NCBI GenBank assembly: GCA_009746045.1
Contig: RPFO01000080.1
Span: 10,679,242 to 10,736,448 of the forward strand
Length of the DNA: 57,207 bases
Direction: 5' to 3'
From: Mesostigma viride
Taxonomy: Eukaryota; Streptophyta; Mesostigmatophyceae; Mesostigmatales; Mesostigmataceae
The position numbers were made by a program, and so were the translations under genes. Below, one piece after another: positions 42,201 through 50,991 of the stretch (its first letter is position 1; every line of letters starts with the position of its first letter). The notes beneath the pieces are model-generated. The model was not told the DNA's origin and searched no databases. It saw nothing but the letters and a program-made list of their open reading frames with translations.

Positions 42201-44541
42201 TTCCGCCATGTTCCCTGACATGCCTCTGTCGGATGACGAGAAACAAACGACTGGTCCAGGGGAGAGTGAGCGGGCGACGGGTGACGGGAAGGAGAAGCAA
42301 GTGGCCGGTCAAGGCGACAGTGAACAAGCGAAGGGAAGGGCGAGTGACGGGAAGCAGAAACAAGCGACCGGTGAGGACAGTGCAACGCCAGGGACCGGTA
42401 ATGCTGATGCCGGCACCAGGGGCCTCGATGCTGGCATGGCAGGGACGGGGGACGTGGATGCCAGCAGGACAGGAGTGCTGCCGCTGGTGCTGTGCCACAA
42501 CCCGGTCAGCAGCAACTGGGGGGACCGCTACCCGCTGCGGGTGTCCCTCTCCTGGGACAACGGGGACAGCTGGCAGCCGCTGGTGGAGGTGGGCAAGAAG
42601 CCGGGCGAGTACAGCTACCCGGTGAGTGGGGCGGGAGAGCGACTACTGGTGCATACTGTAAACGATACTTCTATATGATATGCTATATGAATATTCATTC
42701 CTGAGGGTTCCCAAGAATGGGTGAGTACAGCTACCCAGTGCGAGTGGGGGGAGAAGAATGCGTACTAGTACTCCTATAGCAGCGTGTGCGCATGCATGAG
42801 TATGTCCAGATTTGGGCGAGTACCTCTGCAATGACACTCTCGCTGTACCCGGTGCGTGGGGGGAGAGGCTTTCTAGGATGCTGTGCAATTTTTATTGGTG
42901 CGATACTGGATTCGAACACAGGACCTCTTGCATGATTTCGGGGCTATAGGGGTCTCCCGATCCGCAGGCATCCCAAGCGATAGCCCAACTGCGAAAAAGC
43001 GCTTTACCGGAGAGCGGTGCAACTGCGTCTGAAATTCTCCAATATGAACCAGTGGATCGAATCTAACAGCTAGCCCCACGGGGGCGAATGTAAGTAGGAG
43101 TAGTACGCACTGGGTCACGCAACGGCGGAATCCGTGAGTACACTATACTTATCCGTGTGTACACTATACTTAGTGTGTGCACTATACTTATCCGTGTGTA
43201 CACTATACTTATCCGTGTGTTCACTATACTTATCCGTGTGTACACTAAACTTATCCGTGTGTGCACTATAGTTAATGTGTTCCTAGGGACATCCAGCAAG
43301 GGGCGGGTGGAGCTGCGCGGTGCGCGGGGGGAAGGACATGACATGACGGTCTTTCCTGTATCCAACGATCAAGGATGTGTACTAGTGTTGGGCTAGTGTG
43401 CACGCGCGTGCGTGTTGTGCGCTAGCGTGTGTTCATGACTGTGTGTTGTGTGCTAGTGTGTGTTCATGACTGTGTGTTGTGTGCTAGCGTGTGTTCATGA
43501 CTGCGTGTTGTGTGCTAGCGTGTGTCCATGACTGTGTGTTGTGTGCTAGCGTGTGTTCATGACTGTGTGTTGTGTGCTAGCGTGCGTTCATGAATATTCC
43601 CAGTAGTGCGAGTACGGCTACCCGGTGAGGTGGCATGGCAGGGACGTCTGCATACAGCGACTGCCAGCAGTGGACGACTAGCCTGCTAATGATCGGCCTA
43701 CGAGGCTTTATCATTCATCATGGGATTGTGTTCGTTAGGTTACTCATGCGCGCTCCCAGAAGTGGTCTATCGTCACGGTGGCTGGTATGTGCTGGTATGT
43801 GCTCTGACAATCTCTGCCCTTATCAGCGTGTGGAATTTTCACCACTTCGTTAAGTAATCTCCTGTTTCTGTCCGTCGCTTTGTCTTGTTCTCTGGCGGTC
43901 TGGGGCCAATCGCTGTCCCTTCGAGAGCCTACACTGAAAGGTTGTGGAGGTGATGTGTCCGTAGGAAAAGCCTGTTTCACACGGGACCAAGTCGAGGTTT
44001 GCATGCGCTCCACCAAAAAGCTGTGGAAGCGGGTGCTGTGTCCGTAGGAAAGGTGTGTGTAGCACGTGGGGTGGGATGCTTGCGACCCTTTTCGAGCCTA
44101 ACTGGCAGGCGGGGTTGACGTAGGCTCCACCAGGGTCCCATCTCCCATCTTCTGGTCCCTTTCGACCCTTGTTTGGCGTTTTGTCACCTTTTGTGCGCTT
44201 TGCCTCCAAAGCGATCAGAAACCAACCTCGTCTAGCCTAGTCGGTCGTCGCCCTGCCTGACTACCCCGCCACTGTCATGTCCACTTCTGTCCCTATTCAT
44301 CCTTTTTCTTGTTCTTTGTTATCTCCAGTCGGTTGTCGCCCTGCCTGATGGCGGCATGGCCATGGTGTTCACGTGGCGCCGCGTGCGCATCGCCTTCCTC
44401 ACGCTGACACCCGAGCAAGTGTGTGACTATGCCGTGCGAGCGGGGAGCGTGCCGGGGGGCCACGTGGAGGCCTACCGTCACCCGTCACGGTCGCTGCGGC
44501 ACTTCACCCACGACCAGTTTGAGCTGGAGCAGCACCATTGA
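33267..44541 (+). CDS. BNR/Asp-box sialidase (neuraminidase) family protein, 6 exons
   Basis: Exons 33267-33393, 34110-34295, 34993-35089, 36339-36719, 42123-42621 and 44329-44541; phases 1,1,2,2,0; all GT-AG; 500 aa. Start FVFDEKKSPCSSCHAASI..., then TWFGGSREGEHDVAIWVSHR, WNPVLARDP, LFFKVGNRIS, Asp boxes STDEGHTW, SEDNGATW and SWDNGDSW, GRGPVKNKPI, RLPNNNSGLDVA, CHNPVSSNWGDRYPLRVSLS, GEYSYPSVVALPDGGMAMVF and TWRRVRIAFL. This is the order of the plant/bacterial BNR sialidase-like family (six-bladed propeller). Family members may remove terminal sialic-acid-like sugars; activity is unproven. Two low-complexity insertions lie in exon 4 (Gly/Lys) and exon 5 (~90 residues). No signal peptide is apparent. 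Intron 4 is 5.4 kb and contains another gene on the opposite strand. Confidence 0.9.
34768..35010 (+). repeat. 74-bp tandem repeat ending on the true exon 3 acceptor
   Basis: CAG/GCCACTGG occurs with the G after AG at 34771, 34845, 34919 and 34993, exactly 74 bp apart. Only the last continues into the coding exon (GTCACCTACTACGTG); the others read CTCACCTTGATCC. Looser copies are at 34488 and 34505. Confidence 0.9.
35690..36165 (+). mobile_element. Transposon fragment and 3' tail within sialidase intron 3
   Basis: 35720-35815 matches the reverse complement of 28745-28850; 35885-36110 matches 14600-15110. It ends in CTCCCCATGGAGG and (ATTA)n, and is followed directly by the C-rich tract 36168-36338 that leads to the exon 4 acceptor. 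Confidence 0.55.
36745..36930 (+). repeat. 43-bp tandem repeat plus echo of sialidase exon 4 donor
   Basis: Three units of CTGCCGGTAGAGCATGTG..., each ending in CTACACCATCGTACT. Then 36903-36925 reads GATGACGACGGCAG/GTGGGTGCTGTG, copying the true exon 4 end (GAGGACGACGGCAG/GTGGGTGCTTTG at 36719). Confidence 0.8.
37045..37265 (+). repeat. 88-bp tandem repeat (2.4 copies)
   Basis: The unit contains ACCTTGCGATCAGTATGCAT, GCTCTAGCTTGTAAG and a doubled ACCTTTATAG. Located in sialidase intron 4. Confidence 0.85.
37585..37785. repeat. 11-bp satellite TACAGTAGT(T/C)A, first block
   Basis: About 18 units of TACAGTAGTTA or TACAGTAGTCA in sialidase intron 4. The same satellite forms a longer block at 40718-41660. 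Confidence 0.95.
38142..38500 (+). repeat. Two tandem ~195-bp units beside the intron-4 inverted repeat
   Basis: CACCAATTACCCACCACGGG, then TCCTATACGAATAAAGAC..., GACCAGTCCTGAT..., TAGCGACACAGCGA... occurs from 38142 and again from 38337. The second unit runs into the inverted repeat. Confidence 0.75.
38413..38605 (+). repeat. Left arm of ~190-bp inverted repeat flanking the nested gene
   Basis: GTGAACAATACGAGTTCAGT, then TTCAGAGACATCCACAAGGA, GGACTACATTCCATAAATGA and AACCTGCAGAACCTGATG. It matches the reverse complement of 40247-40437 at high but imperfect identity. Each arm contains the hairpin ATTCCATAAATGAT...ATCATTTATGGAAT. Confidence 0.85.
38734..39962 (-). CDS. Unknown protein nested in sialidase intron 4 (opposite strand)
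   Basis: Exons 39962-39795, 39676-39458 and 39246-38734; both introns phase 0, GT-AG; 299 aa. I do not recognise the family. Exon 1 is charged (WEGKRKAAATFAEDYFKDR). Exon 2 is the best-looking part: VKRFATPFDFSDAAKNFPV, GDPWKRLAGIDRMVEELDKW, LWKSIHFHGVENYGS. Exon 3 is Glu/Gln-rich then helical (ALREASRSLRGYCK). A good donor (CAAG/GTAAGG) follows codon GYCK at 38836, so the gene may instead splice on to an exon I did not find. Without splicing, the last 34 codons are read from an inverted copy of the exon's own start. The gene sits between two ~190-bp inverted repeats, so it could be cargo of a mobile unit. Confidence 0.6.
38735..39190. repeat. ~97-bp inverted repeat within the nested gene's third exon
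   Basis: Plus strand 38735-38831 (GGAACTGATGCCGGGAGATC..., CAGCCAGCGAGCGCTCCAAG..., AAGGAGGCACGTGTGGGGCA) is about 95% identical to the minus strand of 39093-39190. The arms are separated by ~260 bp and can form a long hairpin. Confidence 0.9.
40247..40437 (-). repeat. Right arm of ~190-bp inverted repeat flanking the nested gene
   Basis: Inverted partner of 38413-38605. Contains the perfect hairpin CTACATTCCATAAATGAT / ATCATTTATGGAATGTAG around a 6-nt loop (40262-40303). Confidence 0.85.
40718..41660. repeat. 11-bp satellite TACAGTAGT(T/C)A, main block
   Basis: About 85 units. Position 10 alternates between T and C without obvious period; scattered variants include TACAGTAGTTG, TAGATTAGTTA and CAGTTGTCA. 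Located in sialidase intron 4. Confidence 0.97.
41808..42035 (+). repeat. Two echoes of sialidase exon 5 acceptor
   Basis: The true site is CGCAG/GAGCTGGCGCCC (42123). Copies: CCGCAG/GAGCCGGTGCC (about 41817) and CCACAG/GGCTGGTGCCC (about 42019). Confidence 0.65.
42893..43000 (-). repeat. tRNA-like segment (SINE remnant?) in sialidase intron 5
   Basis: On the minus strand a B-box-like TGTTCGAATCC precedes TATCGCACC and an A-rich tail (AATAAAAATT). The upstream half lacks a matching acceptor strand, so it is tRNA-derived rather than a tRNA gene. Confidence 0.3.
43136..43590 (+). repeat. 21-bp and 31-bp tandem repeats in sialidase intron 5
   Basis: 43136-43277: about six units of CACTATACTTATCCGTGTGT. 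43400-43590: about six units of GTGTGTTGTGTGCTAGCGTG plus TGTTCATGACT. Confidence 0.9.
44236..44265 (+). repeat. Echo of sialidase exon 6 acceptor
   Basis: TAGTCGGTCGTCGCCCTGCC, then TGACTA. The true site (44329) reads CCAG/TCGGTTGTCGCCCTGCC, then TGATGG. Confidence 0.75.
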
Positions 44542-47500
44542 GCTTCCTGGTTCCTGATGCATGAGCATTGGGCAGCTTGAGCAGGTTGCAGCAGCTGGGC
44601 CTGGCAGCAGCACTGTCGTTGTTGTTGTTCATGCATGATGCATCGCTTTTAGAAGCACATGACCGCGTCGTCGCTGATGCATTCGATGCAAGGTTGATGC
44701 ATCAGCAGCGGCAGGGCCAGCAGCGGCGAGCTTGCGGGGGTTGTTTCGGAGCAGATACCAAGGAGACGATGATATCCATGAGATATGCCCAAGCGCTGCC
44801 GACGTCACGGTCAAGAGGAACCTTGCGAGCCACCGGATGCGGCGGCGCAGCAACAGCAGCAATAAAAACCGCGGGTACTGTACTGGCCATGATCGTGAAA
44901 CTGCTGGGGGGGAAAGTAACTACTACAACCATCGACAACCTCACTGCCACCGTCCACAACGGCCAGTCGAGGATGACGACCTTTGTCTTCCCCAAGGTTG
45001 CCCAATATACATAGAGAGCATAGAGAGATGGGCAGAAGAAGGGTATGCACATTCATGGACTTTGAACCCTGGGTGTGCGGGCGCAAGAATTGCCGGTGTT
45101 TCAACCCGGATCCCAGCAGGGGTGTCCTCGCCTTGGAGAAGGGCCTACGCCCCGTCATAGTTATCGCGTTATGCCAGCAAGCGAGTTTTCATGGTGCCTC
45201 AGTAGGTTTTCATTCAGGCTCAACGTATCTCGGGCTACTGCCGAGGTGGCATGCAAGCAAACGATGTGTTCACTGGCTGCTGGCGTGAGGCGACAGCGGG
45301 GCACGCTGGATCCCGCCGCGGGCCACCCGCTCAGCTGGTCCCTTCATCAGGATGGGCCAACAATAAAAGAAGCTTGGATAAAGTCCAGCCCAGCCCAGCT
45401 TGTGATGTGCTGTGCACTTACTACTATACCAGAACTAGTTTGGACGATCAAGGGCTCCTCATCGCGGGGATGCCGTTGTGGCAAGCGCCAGGGGCCTTAT
45501 AGTTCGTTGTTGACCCAGGCCCTATGTGTCAACACTCTCCCTATGTGTCACGGTGGGGCATGGGAAGTGGCGAGCATCAACTTTTTTATGGCCAGGGGGG
45601 AGTTTTGCGGAGGAGGTTTTGCATTGGAGGAAGGAGAGGGGGGCCCAAGGAACGACGTGTGGCGAGGAAGGAGACATGGCGTGGAAGGAATGGGGGGGAG
45701 AAGGTCCGGCAGGAGATGTGGTGAGGAAGAAGGCTAGTATGCGAGGAAGGCCATGTGGGCCAAGCCACAATTAGATCTGGGACTGGGACAAGGAACAAGG
45801 CGGGGCGGGAAGCAACAAACGCCAGCACAGGTGCGTGCATCCACATACTGTGCGCCGCGCTGTGCTCCATGGGAGTTGGGCGCAAGAGTCTTTTTATATT
45901 TTGGCATGGCATTGATGGCATATGCCGATATAGTGGACTTGGGAATTGTCGCTGTGGATCACTCGTTAACATCGCCACATGAAGAGGAAAATGACATGAT
46001 TTTCCTTTTGGCATCTTGCGCTTCAACAGCACCATTTACTGCACCTTTCTCTAGTAGCAAACATATTTAGTAGCAGATACAGATGTATATGTGGCATATC
46101 TATGTATCTATCTATTAATCTATGTATATATATGATGGTGGCATATATTCATTGAGAATGATAAATTGCGGAGGTAAGATTGGCATATATAGCGGCATGA
46201 CATCTGGCCTCCATTCACTTGCCGGATTTGGCAGGCACTGGACGAGAGGGTTTCTTCAACGCATCAGAGAAAAAAGAAACCAAACAAAAACCTGCTGGGC
46301 AGTTTCAAGGGAAGACAGAATTACCTGCGCTACCCAGGAATTTTGTAAGCCCTCAGTTGCCAAACAAATTTTCTGATGATTTTAAGGCGCCAAGTAGGCG
46401 CCGAGAGCAGTTTTGGATTCATACACTTTCGTAATAAGACTTTAATTTTGTAATAAGAAAGTTTCGTTGCAAAAAAACTTGTTGTGTGCATGCAGCTGTC
46501 CATAAATTGGCTTCGCAAATTCTTTGCGCCGCCAGATACACACAACTAGTTACCTTCCGGCAAGTGCAACTCCTGAGCTCCCAACTCGGGACAGCGTGAG
46601 CCTTGATTTTCTTCTCAGTATGTCATGTAGTAGTAAGAGGTTGTTCTGTTGTGGAATGCCTCCTAGCACCCCCCTAACCAAACTTTGAGCTCTCCACATC
46701 TTGATGCCTGTTGATGGGATTTTTTCTTGCCCTTTAAGCGCGCAGCTGGAGAAGCCCGTACATCTGCGAAAGGCCCGCTTGCTGTAATTGGAGCGTGCTG
46801 TTGCTGCGAGGGTGCCAATGAGCAGCTAGGCGAATGACAAGGTTAGTGGCGAATGCGAGTTCCGTGCGGCGTGCATGGATAAGCTCTTAACAGTTCACGG
46901 TTAGATGTCCGTTGCAACCCTGGAAAAGAATTTCACGATCGACAAGTCTTCTGTGCAAATAAAATGTAATGATAAAAAGTAGCAGTATATATCATTTTCC
47001 ATGAATCTTAGAAGTTAGTTATCTTCATGAGTCAGCTCCCACTCCACCATTTTCTTTTTGGCTCATTACCTGGCCATGGAAACGAGCAAGTGAATGGCAA
47101 TTTGCACGTAGATACGTAGGCAATCTCACGGTGGGCCAGGGCCAGAAACATCACATCCCTAATTTCCTCGCCGCAACGGGAATAAGACAATAGGACAATA
47201 GTTGACAGTTACGCACACCTGGCAATCCAGTATGGTACCAAACTATTTCACCATGCGACCATGGCACCGCACCACCCTGCAGATACTTGCTGTCAACAGC
47301 GTTACAACCCTCTACTCTCGATGCTCCGTCCGGGCGATTCTAATCACTGATGTGGAGTGATACGAGTCCCTGAACTCCGCCTGGGCGGATAGTAGCGCAC
47401 TGGGGTCCGTTGACTGGGTAGGCAACATAGGGCTTAATGGGCGTTACTCCTCGGCTAGGATTTCCCCGATTTGTGCGGCCTGTCGCACCAGAGTGTACGC

Positions 47501-48506
47501 CATGAGATGATGCTGTATTTTGGCGAACTTTATTCGGTTTTCTCTGAATATAGTTTAATTAACGCATGCGGGAAAGATAAGGCCGCCATGCCTTGGCCTG
47601 GATGTGGAAGGCTGTCTGCGACATGGGCTGACTAATTCAATCTGTACAAAGGGCTTCCTGCTCGCCCGAATTTTCCTTGGATGACCCGGTTGTTTATAAG
47701 GGTCGGTGGCTATTAATTAGCGGTCCGAGAAAATTAATTGTAGGTTTTATACGACTTGCTTGCAAAGATTCGTGTTTGGTTGCACCAGCTGAGGTTAGGT
47801 GGGGACCTGTAGGGTCGGCTGGTTGCTTAACGAATCTTTGGCTGATTTGGGTTCTTTAGTGAGTCGTGATTAATTATTGTATAGTGGATTCGGACCGGCC
47901 CAAGGGGTCGATGGGCGAGTTTTATGTTTGTCAGTCTTGGGACCCTTGTACAACTACCTGTACGGTTAACGCACTAGCCTGGGGGTGCGTGGCCACGTTG
48001 TTTGTAGTGGCGTTTTCAGCACTGTTCAGGCCGGCGCGTGACGCATGCCGGTGTTAATTAATTTAGGATGATGTCAGCTTGTGTGTCGGCGGGCCATGCC
48101 TTAAGCAAGCTAGGCAGGCAATGATCCGCAATTGTTTCTTTCCCAATGGCGGCAATGGCCGCCTGTGCAAAATTGCACATTCTAGCGCGGGTTGCATCTG
48201 TCTTGTAGCCGAGGCAGATGGTGGCACAACCGCTAAGTTGTCCGACCAAGCATAGCATAGTTGGTCGTGCAACGGAAAGAAAATTTAAATTTACCCCCAT
48301 GTCGTTTTCCCCGGTTGCGGGTCTTTTTTACATGGGCGAAGGATGGGGCGCTACTCCGGCGGTTTGGCCAGCTTCGGCGGAGCTATTTATAAGTTTCTAA
48401 AACAGCTCTAGTGTCACATCGTAGGCTTGCCACCTTGCGATGGTGCGTGGGACGTGACTTGGACTCAAAAGGTCCTGAATCAGATTCCTGTCAGCAACGG
48501 CCTGTT
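44542..48506. other. 4-kb region downstream of sialidase without a supported gene
   Basis: Open frames at 44568-45014 and 45075-45737 lack domain or codon support. 46219-46434 (LPDLAGTGREGFFNA... to QLPNKFSDDFKAPSRRRE) has protein-like composition but no recognisable family and no flanking splice evidence. 47677-48057 is one reading frame broken by a single stop, also unrecognised. The base composition becomes AT-rich from 46000. Confidence 0.4.
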
Positions 48507-49505
48507 TTTTATAGGGGAAATGCTATCAAAATTTTATTAAGGGTCCTAGCCTGAATTTTATTATGGAAAGTGATGCCACCCATTAGCACATGGCACCTAA
48601 CCCCCATGTTTATAGGGGAAATGCTATCAAAATTTTATTAAGGGTCCTAGCCTGAATTTTACTATGGGAAGTGATGCCACCCATTAGCACATGGCACCTA
48701 ACCCCCATTTTTATAGGGGAAATGCTATCAAAATTTTATTAAGGGTCCTAGCCTGAATTTTATTATGGAAAGTGATGCCACCCATTAGCACATGGCACCT
48801 AACCCCCATTTTTATAGGGGAAAAGCTATCAAAATTTTATTAAGGCCCCTTGCCTGATTTTTATTATGGGAAGTGATGCCACCATTTGCACATGGCACCT
48901 AACCCCCATTTTTACAGGGGAAATGTTGTCAAAATTTTATTAAGGGTCCTAGCCTGAATTTTATTATGGGAAGTGATGCCACCCATTAGCACATGGCACC
49001 TAACCCCCATGTTTATAGGGGAAATGCTATCAAAATTTTATTAAGGGTCCTAGCCTGAATTTTACTATGGGAAGTGATGCCACCCATTAGCACATGGCAC
49101 CTAACCCCCATTTTTATAGGGGAAATGCTATCAAAATTTTATTAAGGGTCCTAGCCTGAATTTTATTATGGGAAGTGATGCCACCATTAGCACATGGCAC
49201 CTAGCCCCCATTTTTATAGGGGAAATGCTATCAAAATTTTATTAAGGGTCCTAGCCTGAATTTTATTATGGAAAGTGATGCCACCCATTAGCACATGGCA
49301 CCTAACCCCCATTTTTATAGGGGAAAAGCTATCAAAATTTTATTAAGGCCCCTTGCCTGATTTTTATTATGAAAAGTGATGCCACTCATTAGCACATGGC
49401 ACCTAACCCCCATTTTTACAGGGGAAATGTTGTCAAAATTTTATTAAGAGTCCTAGCCTGAATTTTACTATGGGAAGTGATGCCACCCATTAGCACATGG
49501 CACCT
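48507..49505. repeat. Left 101-bp satellite array, about 10 units
   Basis: The unit contains TATAGGGGAAATGCTATCAA, then AATTTTATTAAGGGTCCTAG, GTGATGCCACCCATTAGCAC and ATGGCACCTAACCCCCAT. Period 100-102 bp. Units 4 and 9 share variants (GGGGAAAAGCT, GGCCCCTTGCC), and 5 and 10 share GGGGAAATGTTGTC, suggesting a five-unit higher-order repeat. Confidence 0.95.
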
Positions 49506-49552
49506 AGCCTCTAATCAAGGGCCTCATCAACAAGCAAAAAATCATAACCGCG

Positions 49553-50991
49553 TTGGACGTTCCAGAAACTACTGTTACTTTGCCGGCTCCTTCCGTGCTG
49601 GTGGCCGACACGGCCCCGGCTGCTGTTACTTTGCCGGCTCCGGTGGCCGACACGCCCCCGGCTGCTGTTACTTTGCCGGCTCCGGTGGCCGACACGGCCC
49701 CGGCTGCTGTTACTTTGCCGGCTCCGGTGGCCGACACGGCCCCGGCTGGTGTTACTTTGCCGGCTGCTGCCTCGCCGGCGACTCTTGTGGTGCGTGGGGT
49801 GTCCGGCGCCTCCGTGGTGACCCCCCTCCTCAGCCGCGTGGCCTCGGCGTTTGCTCGGCCCGGCGGGGCGAGGACGCCGGTGGGGTAGGGCAGGCGGTTG
49901 TCGGGCGCGGGTTCGGGGCTTGGTGTGGGGGGTGCGGGGCCCAGTGCGGCGGGTGGGGGGCGGGGCCCAGTGCGGCGGGTGGGGGGGCGGGGCCCAGTGC
50001 GGCGGGTGGGGGGGCGGGGCCCAGTGCGGGGCCCAGTGCGGGGCCCAGTGCGGCGGGTGGGGGGGCGGGGCCCAATGCGGCGGGGGTGGGTGCGGGGCCC
50101 AGTGCGGCGGGTGGGGGGGCGGGACCCAGTGGTCGTGGCGTGGGTGGCCGCGCGATCACGGGTCCGGCTCCTAGGCGGGTTGCCCTGGTGGGGTTCCTGC
50201 CGGACAACGCGATGCGGGGGAGGATCGCCAACCCAGGTGACAGGGAGAGGTACCTGGCGTCCAAGAGGGCGGAGATGGACAAGGGGGTGCGTGGCGGGGG
50301 GCTTCGGGGTACGTTCGAGGATACGTACGTCCGGGCAACCCGGTACACCTTGTCGCTGCGGCAGTGCGCGGCCCCGCACTACCTCACGGTCTCCTACCTG
50401 TTCTGGGGGGATGCCGAGGACTTCCTCCCATGGGTCCGCGTCGCCCGCGTCGGGGAGGACGGCACCACTGGCGCGTTCGCGGCGCGGCCTTTCCTGGAGG
50501 GCATGTACGTGGGGGAGGTCGGCGGCGACCACTGGGGGGGCGTCGGGTCGGACGCGAGGATCCCAGCTTCGCTTGAGGTCCTCGACTTCGCCGGGGACTC
50601 CCTCGGCGTTTTCACCGTCCGTCGCGGCGCCCAGCCGCAGTCGCAGGAGGATGAGATCCTGCACGGCTGGGTGTTCCGCTCGGTTCAGGACTTGGCAGGC
50701 GGGCTCTCCATGGCCCGCCTGTCACGGACCCCGAACACGTGGTTGTCCTGGCAGGGGCACGCAATCACCAGTCGGCCGGTCCAGCTAGGCGGCGAGCTGT
50801 TCCTGCGGTCCGACCTCCAGGGCAGCACTGCCACAGACCAGACGGTGGTGGCCGAGCTGGAGGGGCTCGGGCGGCGGGGGTCGGACACTCGGTCCAACCC
50901 CAACTTGTACACGCGGCTCCGGGTGGCGGGGTTCTCGGCCCGGAAGGTCGTAGGCGACTACGCTAGCGCCTGGACCTTCCAGAAACGCTAG
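49553..50991 (+). pseudogene. Broken inverted copy of the 619-codon ORF
   Basis: Head-to-head copy of the ORF at 52822-50963. It lacks the N-terminal ~140 codons, has a TGG-to-TAG stop near 49888, and changes frame before the C-terminal domain (open from about 50150: VGFLPDNAMRGR..., HYLTVSYLFWGDAEDFLP). It starts at GGACGTTCCAGAAAC and ends at GGACCTTCCAGAAAC, a motif shared by both ends of the duplicated block. Confidence 0.75.

Larger units (their letters stand above)
42716..43635 (+). repeat. Three echoes of sialidase exon 5 end and donor
   Basis: The true end is GGCGAGTACAGCTACCCG/GTGAGTGGGG (42621). Copies: GGTGAGTACAGCTACCCAGT (42719), GGGCGAGTACCTCTGC...TGTACCCG/GTGCGTGGGG (42816-42868) and TGCGAGTACGGCTACCCG/GTGAGG (43608-43632). 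Confidence 0.8.

Noticed and set aside
44568-45737. Protein genes downstream of the sialidase
   Set aside because: Frames lack splice support or domains and include transcript-tail-like sequence; 45550-45740 is low-complexity purine-rich DNA.
49477-50991. A 504-codon gene starting at 49477
   Set aside because: Its first part is the VADTAP repeat read out of frame; it is a frameshifted copy of the intact ORF on the other strand.
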